Assembly (NCBI GenBank): GCA_949710005.1
Contig: OX453277.1
Location: 7,780,427 to 7,844,426 of the forward strand
Origin: Ricordea florida
Taxonomy: Eukaryota > Cnidaria > Anthozoa > Corallimorpharia > Ricordeidae
Reading direction: 5' to 3'
DNA length: 64,000 bases
Part shown: piece by piece, positions 49,581 through 61,193 of the stretch
How positions within the stretch are numbered: position 1 is the first letter of the stretch
How the letters are laid out: the number at the start of each line of letters is the position of its first letter
Program-made: the position numbers and the translations under genes
Notes under the pieces: model-generated
Seen by the model: the letters and a program-made list of their open reading frames with translations, nothing else
The model's database searches: none
Told to the model about the DNA's origin: nothing

Positions 49581-52398
49581 TTTGGAATGGTATGGTAGTA
49601 AGGTGGTAGGGGCATACATGTACATGTACGAGGCTTTTTACTGTAACAGTCAACTGTCTCTTAAGTGACTGCCCTTACTGCAAGAAAAAGTGGTCACTTG
49701 AAAGAGGTCGTCACATAAGAGAAACATCAAGAAAATAAGCCAAAAATTAATTAATCTGTGTGAATCCATAGATAATTATTTATTACCTTATTGATTCAAA
49801 TGAAGCAAAAGTTATACAACACTCCCCTGAGGAAAAGAATAATTCTTATTCCATTGCTTAGGTTAAAGATCGAAAGCCCTGGTGTGTTTCACATGGAATA
49901 AGAATTCCCATTATACACTGCAACTGTTGAATTCTTAACGCCGTATGACCAGGACCAAGCAGTATTGTGTAATACGTCCAACCTTTGTGACATTGAAGTA
50001 ACACAAAGAACTGAAAACACAAAACAAGAGGATCTTTCACATTTCAGGTCCTTAAGTGGTTTTGGTCATATAAAAAATTGGAGAAGTGATCACTGAGGAC
50101 AGAGTTTTTGAAACTTTGTTTGACTGGGAAACTAAATGGTTCTTTTCAAAGTGGTCACTTTGGAGAAGTAGTCGCTTAATAGAGTGATTGACTGTAAGAG
50201 TATAATTATGGCAGCCAATAACTTCTGGATGTTAGACCCTAAAACTCACCAGAGCCATGCATCTAAACGTTGTCAGCTGTGCCTAAACTTACAAATGAAA
50301 CAAAACTAGTATTTAACTACATCAAAAGTAACGTAAATTCTCAAATTATTTAACAAATAAAGAAGCCTAAGCCGTGTATTACACTGTGATAAAACACGAC
50401 GGGCATTTGAGAACATGAGTGAAATGTAGAAAACATCAGCCGCAGGCAAGTGTTTTCTACATTTCTCGAGTGTTCTTAAATGCCTGGAGTGTTTTAATCA
50501 CAGTGTAATACACGGCTTAGGCTTCTTTATTCGCTTTATGATATAGATTTTACATGCCGCGAGTAGAAACAACAAAGCACACAGATCGACAAACCGACGC
50601 CATTTAATACCAAATTCTCGACTTTTTTCGCTTCTTCTTCTTTGTTTTATTATTCTCAGCTTCAAAACTTTCTGCTGCTTCGCAAAGAATTCTATCATGA
50701 ATTTCTTCAAAGAAAATGTTTTTCGCCATCTCTTGGAGAATTGTCGAGTGGAGGTAATGTGGCGAAAAACAATAAAACACGCTTTTTCTGTTTTATACTC
50801 TGATAAAACATAGGTGTTTGACCAATCAGAGCGCGCGTAAGAACGTAGCTATATTAGAAATATATGTAAAGTTAAAAAAATGTGTTCAAACACTGGTATT
50901 AAAAATACTACTGTTTTCTTACCCTTATCAGGGCTGCAAATAAAAGTCAGTCATCAGTGATTGGCCAACCAAAATTAACTCATGTCCAACAAAATCCCAA
51001 CTGTGGTCAGGCATGATGTCCGGACAATTTTTTATCATGTACTGTTTAATAGTAAAGGTGAATAAAATTTACCTTAGCTGGCTAAGCAAATCTTTATCAA
51101 TGCATGTCTTTCGTAAGTTACAAAATAACAGATTGAGACTTGTGTAAATTAAGTTTCTTTCACAATATATCATCTGTTTTTTCCTGAAAGGTGGCGTATT
51201 AATAAACTGAATGCAAAAGGAATTATAATTCATCCTTCTTTTTTTGGTGATATTTGAATACATTGTTTTGTCCGACCAAAGTGGTCACTTAGTTAGACAT
51301 ATGTCCTTTCAAGAGATAAAAGAAATTATTTGCAACCCTGCTTATTATTATTATTCTGATAATGACGATGACGATTCTTTTAACCTGTGACATTTTAAAC
51401 TTAATTTTCACATTAATTAGTTTTGGCACATGTACAGTGCCTTTGTAAAGATTACAGTGAAAGAATTTCTAGTTTTTACATTTTACAGCTAAAGAACGTT
51501 TATCATAGTGGACATTCTAGAATGTTAGATGTTTTGCATAAGCTCGTGACCTTGTGTATTTTTCTTGTTAACATTGATGTTCTTACAAAAGGTTTGATCT
51601 ACATTAAATAAGAAGTGGTTGACTTTCTCTATCAATCAGAAGATCAAAAGTATTTTCAGTACCACATTTTCAACGTTTTACAGTAACATATTTTTGACAG
51701 TTTAGAGTACAATATTTTGTGTCCTCCTGTACCAGTACACTAGGGCTGACTGACAAGACCAAACAACACATAACATTACAGCTAACCAATGACTCCTAAA
51801 CAAAGAAAATACAATGGTTATTTAATTGTGTACCCATATACAAAGACAGAACCATCTTTTCCCTTAAAACTGTAAAACAGCCATTTAGTGAGCAAAATGT
51901 GGAAAGAGCACAAAAAATTGCTGTGCGAAGGATGTGGGCAACAAGAGCATTTGCACCCTATGCCATGTGAACTATAAACTGTACCTACAAGTACAACTGG
52001 CTCCAGGCAGGGGTTTCTCAATAGATCTGAATATTTTTTGGACCTAGAGGTATAAAAGGATTCATCCTACAGACCTGTTCCTTTGCAGTGGGTTTCATGG
52101 AACTCTTCCTGAACACATTCCGAAGGTTCTTTGTTATTCTACAAGTTCACACTGAACATAACAATTGGACTGTGCAATTGCCAATCAAGTTGTGGAGTTG
52201 GAAACAAAATTGCAAAGGGAAGTATGCCTTGCCTTCTTGCAAAGTTCCATGGGGGAAAATGCCTCTGTCCCCAAACTACAATGCAAATTATGACACCTGA
52301 AATCAATATCTAACAATCTTCACCTCACACTTGGAAAATAACACATGTACAGGGTATACATCTATATACTTTGTTTGCTTTTGTTCTTTTTTTTTTTT
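49581..52398. other. gene-free stretch between host genes
   Basis: No supported gene. It contains one palindromic repeat (next entry) and short runs such as ACATGTACATGTAC near 49618. Small frames show no coding character. Confidence 0.45.
50356..50531. repeat. palindromic MITE-like repeat
   Basis: AATAAAGAAGCCTAAGCCGT on the left pairs with the right arm ending GCTTCTTTATT; the interior has CAGCCGCAGGCAAG near its centre. It is similar in plan to the palindromes at 33275-33461 and 58102-58271. Confidence 0.65.
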
Positions 52399-55300
52399 TC
52401 AGATAACTGTCACCAGTTCTTGCTGTTCACCCTCAGTGGTGTCATCATCATCATCCTGAACTCCCTGGATGGCAAGCTCAGTAAGAACATTATCTAAATA
52501 ATTGGGATCAGGATATCCATGTCCCATGTGGTTTGAAAACCCTTCTGTTTTATGATGGATTTCATTCCATACAACTGTGTCCTGTTCACCACTAGTCGTT
52601 GAGGACCCAACAGTGAAAATGAGCCTCCTACCCCAGGCTGTTTTCAAAAGCTTCAAAACCTGTAATGATAATAAGAATACCTTTGTTATTGCATTGACAG
52701 TACTGTAAACCACCTCTTAAGGAAACCCCAGGTGATTTATTTATTAAGGTGCATTTGAGAGGTGGCTTATCAATTTAGCTAAATGCAGCATTTGTAAGGG
52801 TATGCGATAAACTTCAGAAAAAATGCCAAATTAATTTCACCAGGGAATTGAACATGATAAAATTATTTCTTTCACTTCAGGGTAGGGAAGCTTAATAAAT
52901 CTGTCTTCTAGAGAGGGGTGTATTTTATTTGTGTTGCAGTTATCAAAGCAAACATTAGCTACTACGATTGGAACTACCCATTGGCTAATCCACCAATAAT
53001 CCCATAATCAAGACTTTGCATGCCTTGTATGGACTTTCATAATAGAATTCATTTGTATGTGGTGGACACAAAATTAATACAAAAAGTAAAGACTAACTAT
53101 TATGGTGGAACCTCGCTATCTTAAACTCTCAAGGGAAATTATAAATAGTTCAAGATAGCAGGGGTTCGCGATAACCAATGGTAAATGACTAAAAATGATC
53201 CAAGATAAATGAGTTTGAGTTCAAGCTAGCAGGGAGTTCAAGATAACTGAGTTTGAGATAGAGAGGTTTGACTGTATGATCACAACACCCCTTACTCTGC
53301 ATGCCAAGTTTATTGAAAGTGCGACTTGAAGACAGAGTACTGCAGGGTTCTCCCGAAAATTGAAGAAGAGGGAGAATAACTTTGAGTAGCCGGCGGAGAA
53401 TGCCGGTAGAAAGATGTGGTGTGGTTATTAATTTATTATTATTTACTTTGAGTAGCTGGCAAGTCAAGGACGACTAGACGGTGAATTTCACCGGTCGCTG
53501 GAGCTTACAGAGAACTCTGTACTGTACATGTGGATTTCCTGGCCTCTCTTCCTGTACAAGAGAGTTTGTCATGCAAAAAGTATTTATTTCCAGGAGGGAA
53601 AGCTAACCTTTCTTCCCTTTTCGCTGTCAGGTAAGAAACATGTCCTTGGGAATCCTCTTGCAGAGTAACTTTGCCCTGGATTAGGATGTTCTATTCCCTA
53701 ATGGAAAGGACATTTAGCAGCAATGAATAGTAACTACCAGCACCTATAGTAGTAAATAATCAAGAGCTAGAATGTGTTGAAAGCACCAAATTACTAGGTG
53801 TTACGATCTCCAACAACCTTACAAGGAATATGCACATTGATCAAATCATAGAGAAAGCTTCTAAACGTATGTATTTCCTGATACAATTGAAAAGGGCCAA
53901 TGTCGCAAGGCATGAATTAATTCCTTTTTATACATCTTGTATAAGGTCAGTCATGACCTACGCATCGCCTGCGTTTTTCTATGCCCTGCCACTGTATTTA
54001 AACAAGTCGAAATTTGGTTTGTCCAGTCTGGCCATTTTTTGTTTTTCACCATCCTCTAAAAAACTGGTCAAACCTGGACTTAACATTGGCCATTTTTACA
54101 AGGGGATGTATTATATATCCATCGTGTGCCCGTTTTTATACTAAAGATGCATAACCAGACAAACTTCAAATGTTTTCCCAAGGTTGTCCAGACAGATTAT
54201 ACATCCCCTAGTATAAAAGCATAGCATATTTTGCGTGTTCTCTTGACCTTAAATAGTGGAATAATAAAAAATGAATTAAGTTAATCACACATAAACGCTA
54301 TTATACTATACCTGTACACCTCCTGTAAAGTCGTAAGTTATAACTGTTGTTCTACAGCCTGGGTGACCAGGAAGGCTCCTATTTAGGTAAATCACATTCA
54401 TTGTCCCATTTTTTGGTTGATTCCCACACTTGACACCATGGATGGTTTTACAGGATGGACACTGTAAACTTCCATCCTATGGAACATAGAGTGTACAATA
54501 TTATACATGAGTTGACTGAGATAATTTAATCACCAGAGAGTGAAACTATAACAGTGGCATTATAATTTTAAATTTCTCTTTTTACTTTTTGGAAACAATA
54601 TGTGCTCTATGAATTGATACCTGTGATTAATTGTTAAACCTTACTGGTAATTATTGTAGGTAACTTTACTGAGTCATTAAACCAAGAGACAAACAAACTC
54701 ACATAGTGTACAGTAATGGTAGAACTCAGGTGGTGTAGTCATGGAGACACAGTGTTAATTCTGACTAGGTTATTTTACTTGTTGCTTCCTTCAGAGCAAC
54801 CAAATCTCAACAATCATTCTAGTGACTTTGTTGCTTTTGCTTCTTCTTTGCATAGAAGAAACACAAAAATAATATAGGCTGCCTTTTAAGCATTTCTTGA
54901 AAGCCGCAGAAATTGTAGGGACATGATACACGTACAAAGCACATGAAAAACAATCAAATCTGACTGAACACGATCAAACTGTTGTATGGGAAAATGGTTG
55001 GTAAAGGCACACACACGCATTAAGGTCCACACGGCTGGAGCTTATGCCAGTTTTTGTAGCATTAAGCACCTGGGAGTATTATATTATCCATTGCCGGATT
55101 AGCTTTCTGGTGGCAATTATATTATTTAAAGGATTACTCCCCAATGGATAGGATGCTAGTCCAACGCAGGGTTACCCCCAGCATTATATTGCTGGTACCC
55201 ATTTATACACCTGGGTGGAGAGAGACAGTGTGGAGTAAAGTTTCTTGTCTAAGGAAACAACACAGTGCCACCTCCAGGGCTCGAACTCCTGACCTCCTGC

Positions 55301-58300
55301 TCAGAAGTCTGACACGTTAACCACTGCTGTATATTTACATTTTTAAAAACAACAGAGGTGTAATAATCCTGTATGAAAAAGATCAGTAATTTTTAACCAA
55401 AAACAGGAGTTAAGTACCCAGAAAAGCTACTTAATGTAATAATCAATAGTGGGTTTTGTGGGGATTTAATTGTGGGGAATCGGCTCCAGTTATTACAAAA
55501 CTATGCCACAATTATACATGTAGCATAGATTTAAAACTACAGTACCGCCTGAAAGTATTTACCCAATAGGACACGGTCAAACCTCGTCTTTGCCAATGTG
55601 TTCTGCCGCGAATTTACCGCGGTGGGACGAATTCCTCAACCTCGTCTTGGACGGACGTGACCGAATGCCATGGCAAATCAGCCGCGGCAAAACCTCGGTA
55701 AAAGGGTAAATACTTTCAGGCGGTACTGTAGCCTTTCATTAAATACAATTAACAACATAAACACTCTAATTTAAATATAGTACATGCACATACTTTGGTT
55801 CCACTGTCATACATAGCCTGTAGACAAGGAGCATGAAAGGAATGCTTGCACTTGTTCAATTGCTTCACAGATGATGAGGCAAGAGGATCGCCACTAGATT
55901 GAGATTCAGCACTGAATGAAGAAACACTGGAGAGCTTCTCAAAGCAGATGGCACATTCCTGGTATAGAAAACAAAATATTTCATAATCTTTTGTCTGTCA
56001 ATTCAAACTCACATTCACTGCATATTATTCACAACCACGACATGTTTGACTGTCTTTTTACTCTTAGAACTTCTTACCAACTACAGCTGAGAGTAAGACA
56101 ATCTTGTAAGATTTTTGGGTATTGGAAATAATTCTAATGCCAGAAAGGCTTTTGAATCTTTTAATTTAAGGATGTAATTTATAACTTTGTCTGGTGAAAA
56201 CATATAAACATATGTCGTGTTAAAAAAGATGGTTTTAATTTGTTGTAAAAAACCAACCAACAGCAAATTGCTATTGTATGTAGAGCTAGCTTTTCTATTA
56301 AAAAAGGAAGTGCTACACACCTGTACCAAATATAATTTATTCTCGAGACTTCCCACATTACACCATACATCTGTTGATCTGGGGCACTACTAAGAACTCA
56401 ATCCAAATCTTTTTGTGGCCTAAATCCACAAACAACATTTCAAAAAAATGTTTTAATCATGAGTTACAACGTACCTCATCAGGAACAGAATCTAGGTCAG
56501 AGCAGAATTGTGAGAGAGGATTGGTGGCAGTTTCATCTGCAGTTGTGAAAACAACATTAATAATAATAATCAACAATTCTCAAAAATTGAGGTGAATAGT
56601 AGAAGAATATTTACTGTGCTGCAATGCAGAAAGGTTAATATTCCTATTAAAAGCCACTATTCACTGAGATTGTAGACAAAGTATTGACAAAGTATAATTA
56701 CATATTGTATACCAAAAAGGAATCTCTGTCAGTAGGAAGCTGAAGCAAACACGATGGTGACTTCAAGTACAACACAACCAGTGAAACAATAATAATTATT
56801 TTTAAAACTGCTTACAATTGTACCTATTGTAGTGCAGTGGGCTAGCTTGTTTCATGATGATCTGCAGTGGTTTCCATTATGTGACAACCACCAGTTTTAG
56901 ACCATCCAGACCAACCAATAAAAAATGGAAAGGCGATTTCTGATTGCCACATTCAAATCGAATTCTGGTTCTCTCTTCCACATTTTCCCACTCAGGAATT
57001 TCCTCAAACCACAATTATACTGAAGACATAACTGCTGTGATGCTTATTGGAGATTTGAAATCCTAAAATGGGCTATTAGTAGAATCCCATCTCTTATAAT
57101 CTGAGATCAGGGCAAACAAAAGCCAGTCGACCTCCTGCCAGAACTAAAAGATGTATGGACTTTCATACCAAGAGATACCTTTGATTAGTTAGATTCGTTA
57201 CACTCTTAATTTTTAATTATTCTATTTTTCTCGCCTTGTTAATTCAGTGTCTTTTTACTGCAAGAAAGGTAATAAACTTCTATTTATTTATTTATTAATG
57301 TGATTACAGAGTGCTGTTTTTTGTTTACCACGAAGAAATTTGAATTGAATATGCAGCTACTTTGAGGGTATAATACCCTCCTCATAAAGTTTAAGTGAGT
57401 TCCAAGGTAATTTTAAACTACTAGTGGTTCCTTTGTTCAATTGTGCCCACCATTTTGGCTATTTTGGACCAAGCTGGAAGAGCAAGGAACAGAAAAGCAA
57501 TTATACTCGGAACCAAATGGAAAAATGGAAAGGTAAATTTCAGTCCCACTGATCAAAGTGGACCACTTTCAGAGCTGGTCCCAAAAAATTTCAGTCAGAC
57601 CAAACCGAAACCTACCTTTCCATTTGACTTCTGATTGGAATTTCCAAACATTTTGCCTTAATGGAAAGCACCCCTGGTTTCCTTTTCTGTTTGTAACGAA
57701 TGGTAAAATATTTGAATTGTTACTGTTCAAATTTCTTCTACAATTTTTCAAGGAAATTTTGGTGTTTAAAACTGAAGCATCCTGGAGAAATCTTCGAGGA
57801 GTATTCTTATTTATTAAGATTGTCAAAATTCAAACCCAGATTCTGCAAATGTCCTTTCACAGATTTCCCACCTTTGCATTCCTTTGGAAAATATGAAATG
57901 GTTCTTGCGAGCATCAGTATCTACATTTATTATATGGATAAGAGTGTTTTACTGGGAACTAAACCACTCGTAGATTCCACACGCCACTTCACCTGGGACC
58001 CGAGTGGCATATTTTCCGTATGTCACCTTTGTGAGTGTCATATCGCTCAATGACGTCACGATTCCTGCCTTTTGCTTTAGTCTCCATATAATAAAAAGAA
58101 CATTACACGGTGGCTCGAAGATAGGAATTTTATGTTCTCGTGGCAAGAACAATATCTCACTCATTCACTTCGCTCACTTGTGAGATATCTTACGAGTGAG
58201 CGAAGTGAATGAGTGAGATATTGTTCTTGCCACTCGAACATAAAATTCATATCTTCTCGCCACCGTGTAATATCCTCTATGTATCTACTAAAAGTGCAAG

Positions 58301-60755
58301 TGCATTGGACAGCTGCTCACCACAACTGTTTTGCAAATTCGTTTTGGGATTTTCCTAAATACGGTAAATGTCAAAATGCAAATCTAGAAATCCTATTTTG
58401 GATTTCTTAATAGTAAGAGATCCAAGGACCATGTTCAATATGACTACCAGTAAGGCTAAACCTGTTTTTGGATTTTCTGTTCGATTACAAAATCTGAGAC
58501 TGAATTTTGATTTCCTACTTGAATGCAGCCTAGGTGGAACAGGAGCTCAGTACAAAGATCATTTATGAATCTGTAATCCTCACACTAGATTTCTAGATAG
58601 AAGGCTGCATGTACAGTATAAATCTATATTTCTCACCTTTACTAGCCTTACTGCTGACTTCTTTAACTTTTCTTTTTAAGGGCTTTTTTCCTTTGGAAAG
58701 ACATCTTGATCCTGATTCTCCAGATGAAACTGCAGTTGAGCCACTGGCAACAGACACTGCAGTGCCAAATGAATTAAGTGGCCTTGCATTACCAACAATG
58801 GACCCTGCAATGGAATGACTCACAACTGGTACTGCATTTCCAGAAGAAACTGTGATTGTGCCACCAGTAACAGACTTTGTATTGCCAAGTGAACTTTCCG
58901 CACCAACAAGACACCACGCAGTGCCAAATGAATTCGTTTCACATTTGGGATATTTCTGTGACCATAATCTTTGTACTTGTCTTGTAAAATGACTATACTT
59001 ATTAATCTGACACATCCCGACAATGTCAACAAAATTTGGAATAGCCAATGGCATTCTTTCTAAATCTAGAATTCTGCCTTTGCATTTCAAAGTCGTTTCC
59101 AGATGTTCAGATGTTGTGATGTCATAGGACATCCAACCATTGTCACTTTGCCATTCCCATACGATGCCACGCCCTGGTACAGAATTTGGTGAGTAGCTCA
59201 TTCTTCTGACCTTTCTGGTTGTTCCTGCAGAGAATTAATTTTAAGTAGAATTTCACATGGAAAGTGTAATCTTAAGTGGGCTCATATAAAAAAAAGGCGT
59301 TCAAAGTTACAGTCCATCTAAACTGAATACCTTAAATTAAGTCCTCTGTGTACATACATAAGAATTTTACCACAATTGCTACTAATCTCACAATCTGATT
59401 GGCTAGTTTGCCATTGTCGATAAGAGTCTAGACAACGCTGCTCACGTCATTCTGCCACACAAAGCAATAGCCAATCAGAAATGCTCATTTTTGGGAATAA
59501 ACCAATCAGATTGCGAGATAGTTATAGACAACGATGGCTCTTACTCTGTGTCATGATCTTGGTCATGCTCTGAAAAAAAACATTTTCTATGACGTTTTTT
59601 AATGTTGCCATTGTGGTAAACAACAAATTGAATGTGGTTTAGCATTGTCTGTACTCTTGTTGACGTGTCATCGCAGTGGTCAAAATTTGTTGTGGACATT
59701 TTGACCACTGTAATGATGCATACTCGTTGTTGATAAGAGTAGACAACGCTAAACTGCATTTGATCTGTTAATTTATAAATATGTGTTATTGGCCAAGTGT
59801 GAGGGTAAGATGGCTGCATATTGTCCAAATTCTTTCTTTGCATCTTTATTGACCAACCTAGTTGAGGTCAATAAAAATGCAAAAAGAAAGAGACCACTTA
59901 TGCAAGCTGCGTGAGTTTGTAACATAATGATAATGGTGATCCTGGCGTGAGCTTGTATTGTCAGTCATACTCATCAATCAAAGTGATCAAACCAAACTAA
60001 TTGTGAAATTACCCATGACAGTGAATTGAAAACAACACAGCTGCTTGATATTTGGGCAAGATTTCCACACAGGTCCCTACTTCATTATGCATGCAGCAGA
60101 TGAATTGTTTAGGGTAATGCACATGTAAACATTTCTTGTTATTGCAGAATGAAACAGTATGGCTATAGCAGGCACAATGAAGTAGGGACCTGTGCAGAAA
60201 TCATTCCGATATTTGCTCATTTGGGTGTCTTTAGATATTTCAAAGATACAAAACTGTCCAATTACTGATATTAAGTTATTTTAACATTCACAGACAGGCT
60301 TTAGTTGACACTGACAAAAATGCATGACATGGGAAAGCAGTTAACGGCGCAAGCTGAAACTGAAAAAGGAATTTTTCCGCTCTTCGGGGCCAAACTTTAA
60401 ACATTTAAATTCAAAAAATCTTCTTCCGGGTATTGTAAATCAAAATTGCTTTCAGAATTTTTGCCTTCCCAAATATGATGAGAGTTAAGTTGGTGCGAAA
60501 CACGATTGGAGCACAAAACGCTTTGCTACCTGTTTCCACTCTTATTTGCTCCATTGTGCCCAGACTGACAATGTAGCTGGACAAAAAGGGTTCAACGACG
60601 CCCAGTCTTACAAAATCAGCTTTGCAAGACGAAACTTGTTTTGAGTAATTCTTTTCGAGGTAATGTGCAACTTTAACGCTATAAGGAATCCAAATATGAG
60701 GTCTTTCATTCCATTCCCAAACCACTACCCCGGTCAGCTGTGGAGAAGAACCCAT
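52399..60755 (-). CDS. DTX: Deltex-type E3 ubiquitin ligase, six exons
   Basis: Exons on the minus strand: 60755-60530, 59224-58637, 56536-56475, 55958-55793, 54476-54312, 52659-52399; all have GT-AG borders and compatible phases except one point noted below. Total about 488 residues. Order: WWE domain 1 ([17 protein letters not shown]) and WWE 2 ([15 protein letters not shown]) joined by GTTRKVRR; a Ser/Val-rich linker; RING finger (ECAICFEKL...CKHSFHAPC...CPSC); and the Deltex C-terminal domain ([47 protein letters not shown]). Deltex proteins bind Notch/ADP-ribose-related partners and ubiquitinate targets. The 55793-55958 exon is 166 bp, one base more than the frame allows. It is divergent from CCDC92. 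Confidence 0.9.
53750..54005 (+). pseudogene. reverse-transcriptase C-terminal relic in a Deltex intron
   Basis: The frame gives [17 protein letters not shown], then [20 protein letters not shown] and [17 protein letters not shown], the conserved C-terminal segment of CR1/L2-like LINEs. It is antisense to the host gene and truncated on both sides. Confidence 0.7.
55140..55325 (-). repeat. probable tRNA-derived SINE
   Basis: On the minus strand, CAGTGGTTAACGTGTCAGAC (A-box-like) is followed by GGAGTTCGAGCCC (B-box), then a body with GTTGTTTCCTTAGACAAGAA and GGTGTATAAATGGGTACC. The body resembles a central domain shared by SINEs in many animals; the exact family is not assigned. Confidence 0.5.
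55538..55730. mobile_element. palindromic MITE with TA ends
   Basis: CAGTACCGCCTGAAAGTATT and its inverted partner, flanked by TA on both sides. It lies in a Deltex intron close to the RING exon (the right end is 63 bp away). Confidence 0.75.
58102..58271. repeat. palindromic MITE-like repeat
   Basis: ATTACACGGTGGC pairs with GCCACCGTGTAAT; inner arms contain AAGAACAATATCTCACTCAT and its mirror. Intronic in the Deltex gene. Confidence 0.7.
59638..59754. repeat. palindromic repeat
   Basis: TTTAGCATTGTCTGTACTC pairs with the right arm ending GCTAAA, and CAGTGGTCAAAAT pairs with ATTTTGACCACTG. Deltex intron 1. Confidence 0.6.
60068..60194. repeat. imperfect inverted repeat
   Basis: CACAGGTCCCTACTTCATTATG and the opposite-strand copy ending GTAGGGACCTGTG, about 85 bp apart, in Deltex intron 1. 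Confidence 0.5.
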
Positions 60756-61193
60756 TCCACCTAGCAACGATGTTAGGAATCCGAGTTCTCAGCAAAATTC
60801 TCGTCGCATTAACGGCAACTTGCACTTCACTGTACCTCAACCTGGTTCCCATGGTCTCTCTGCCTCCTTTGTCATAGACGGCAAGGGAGGCAGAGAGAGA
60901 GACCCTGGGAACGAGTTTTGTACCTTCCACCAAAGATCAAATAAACAACAAGCTACGATTGGTTAGAATTGTTTAACGCGGGTCCAGTAAAAAACGTTGT
61001 TTTATTGTTATCGATGACGGAGTAGTTTCATTGTGACGAAATCGTTGGTTTCTGGGAAATATTTGGACGGTGCTGTTCGTTGGCAACGGAGAAAGCGGCC
61101 ATGTTGAACATGGTTGTTGTGTGCTAAGAAGATATTTCTGGTGTCTCTTTTTTTCCCGATTTCCTTGTAACGTCTCACAAAGTGGACTTCAGA
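60756..61193. promoter_or_regulatory. divergent promoter region of Deltex and CCDC92
   Basis: 438 bp between the two start codons. It includes a short palindrome at 60841-60914 (GGTTCCCATGGTCTCTCTGC and its mirror), probably a small repeat insertion on the Deltex side. No TATA box is evident. Confidence 0.5.

Noticed and set aside
57534-57629. inverted AATGGAAAGGTA/TACCTTTCCATT segment as a transposon
   Set aside because: Short, imperfect arms without a clear duplication; left unassigned.
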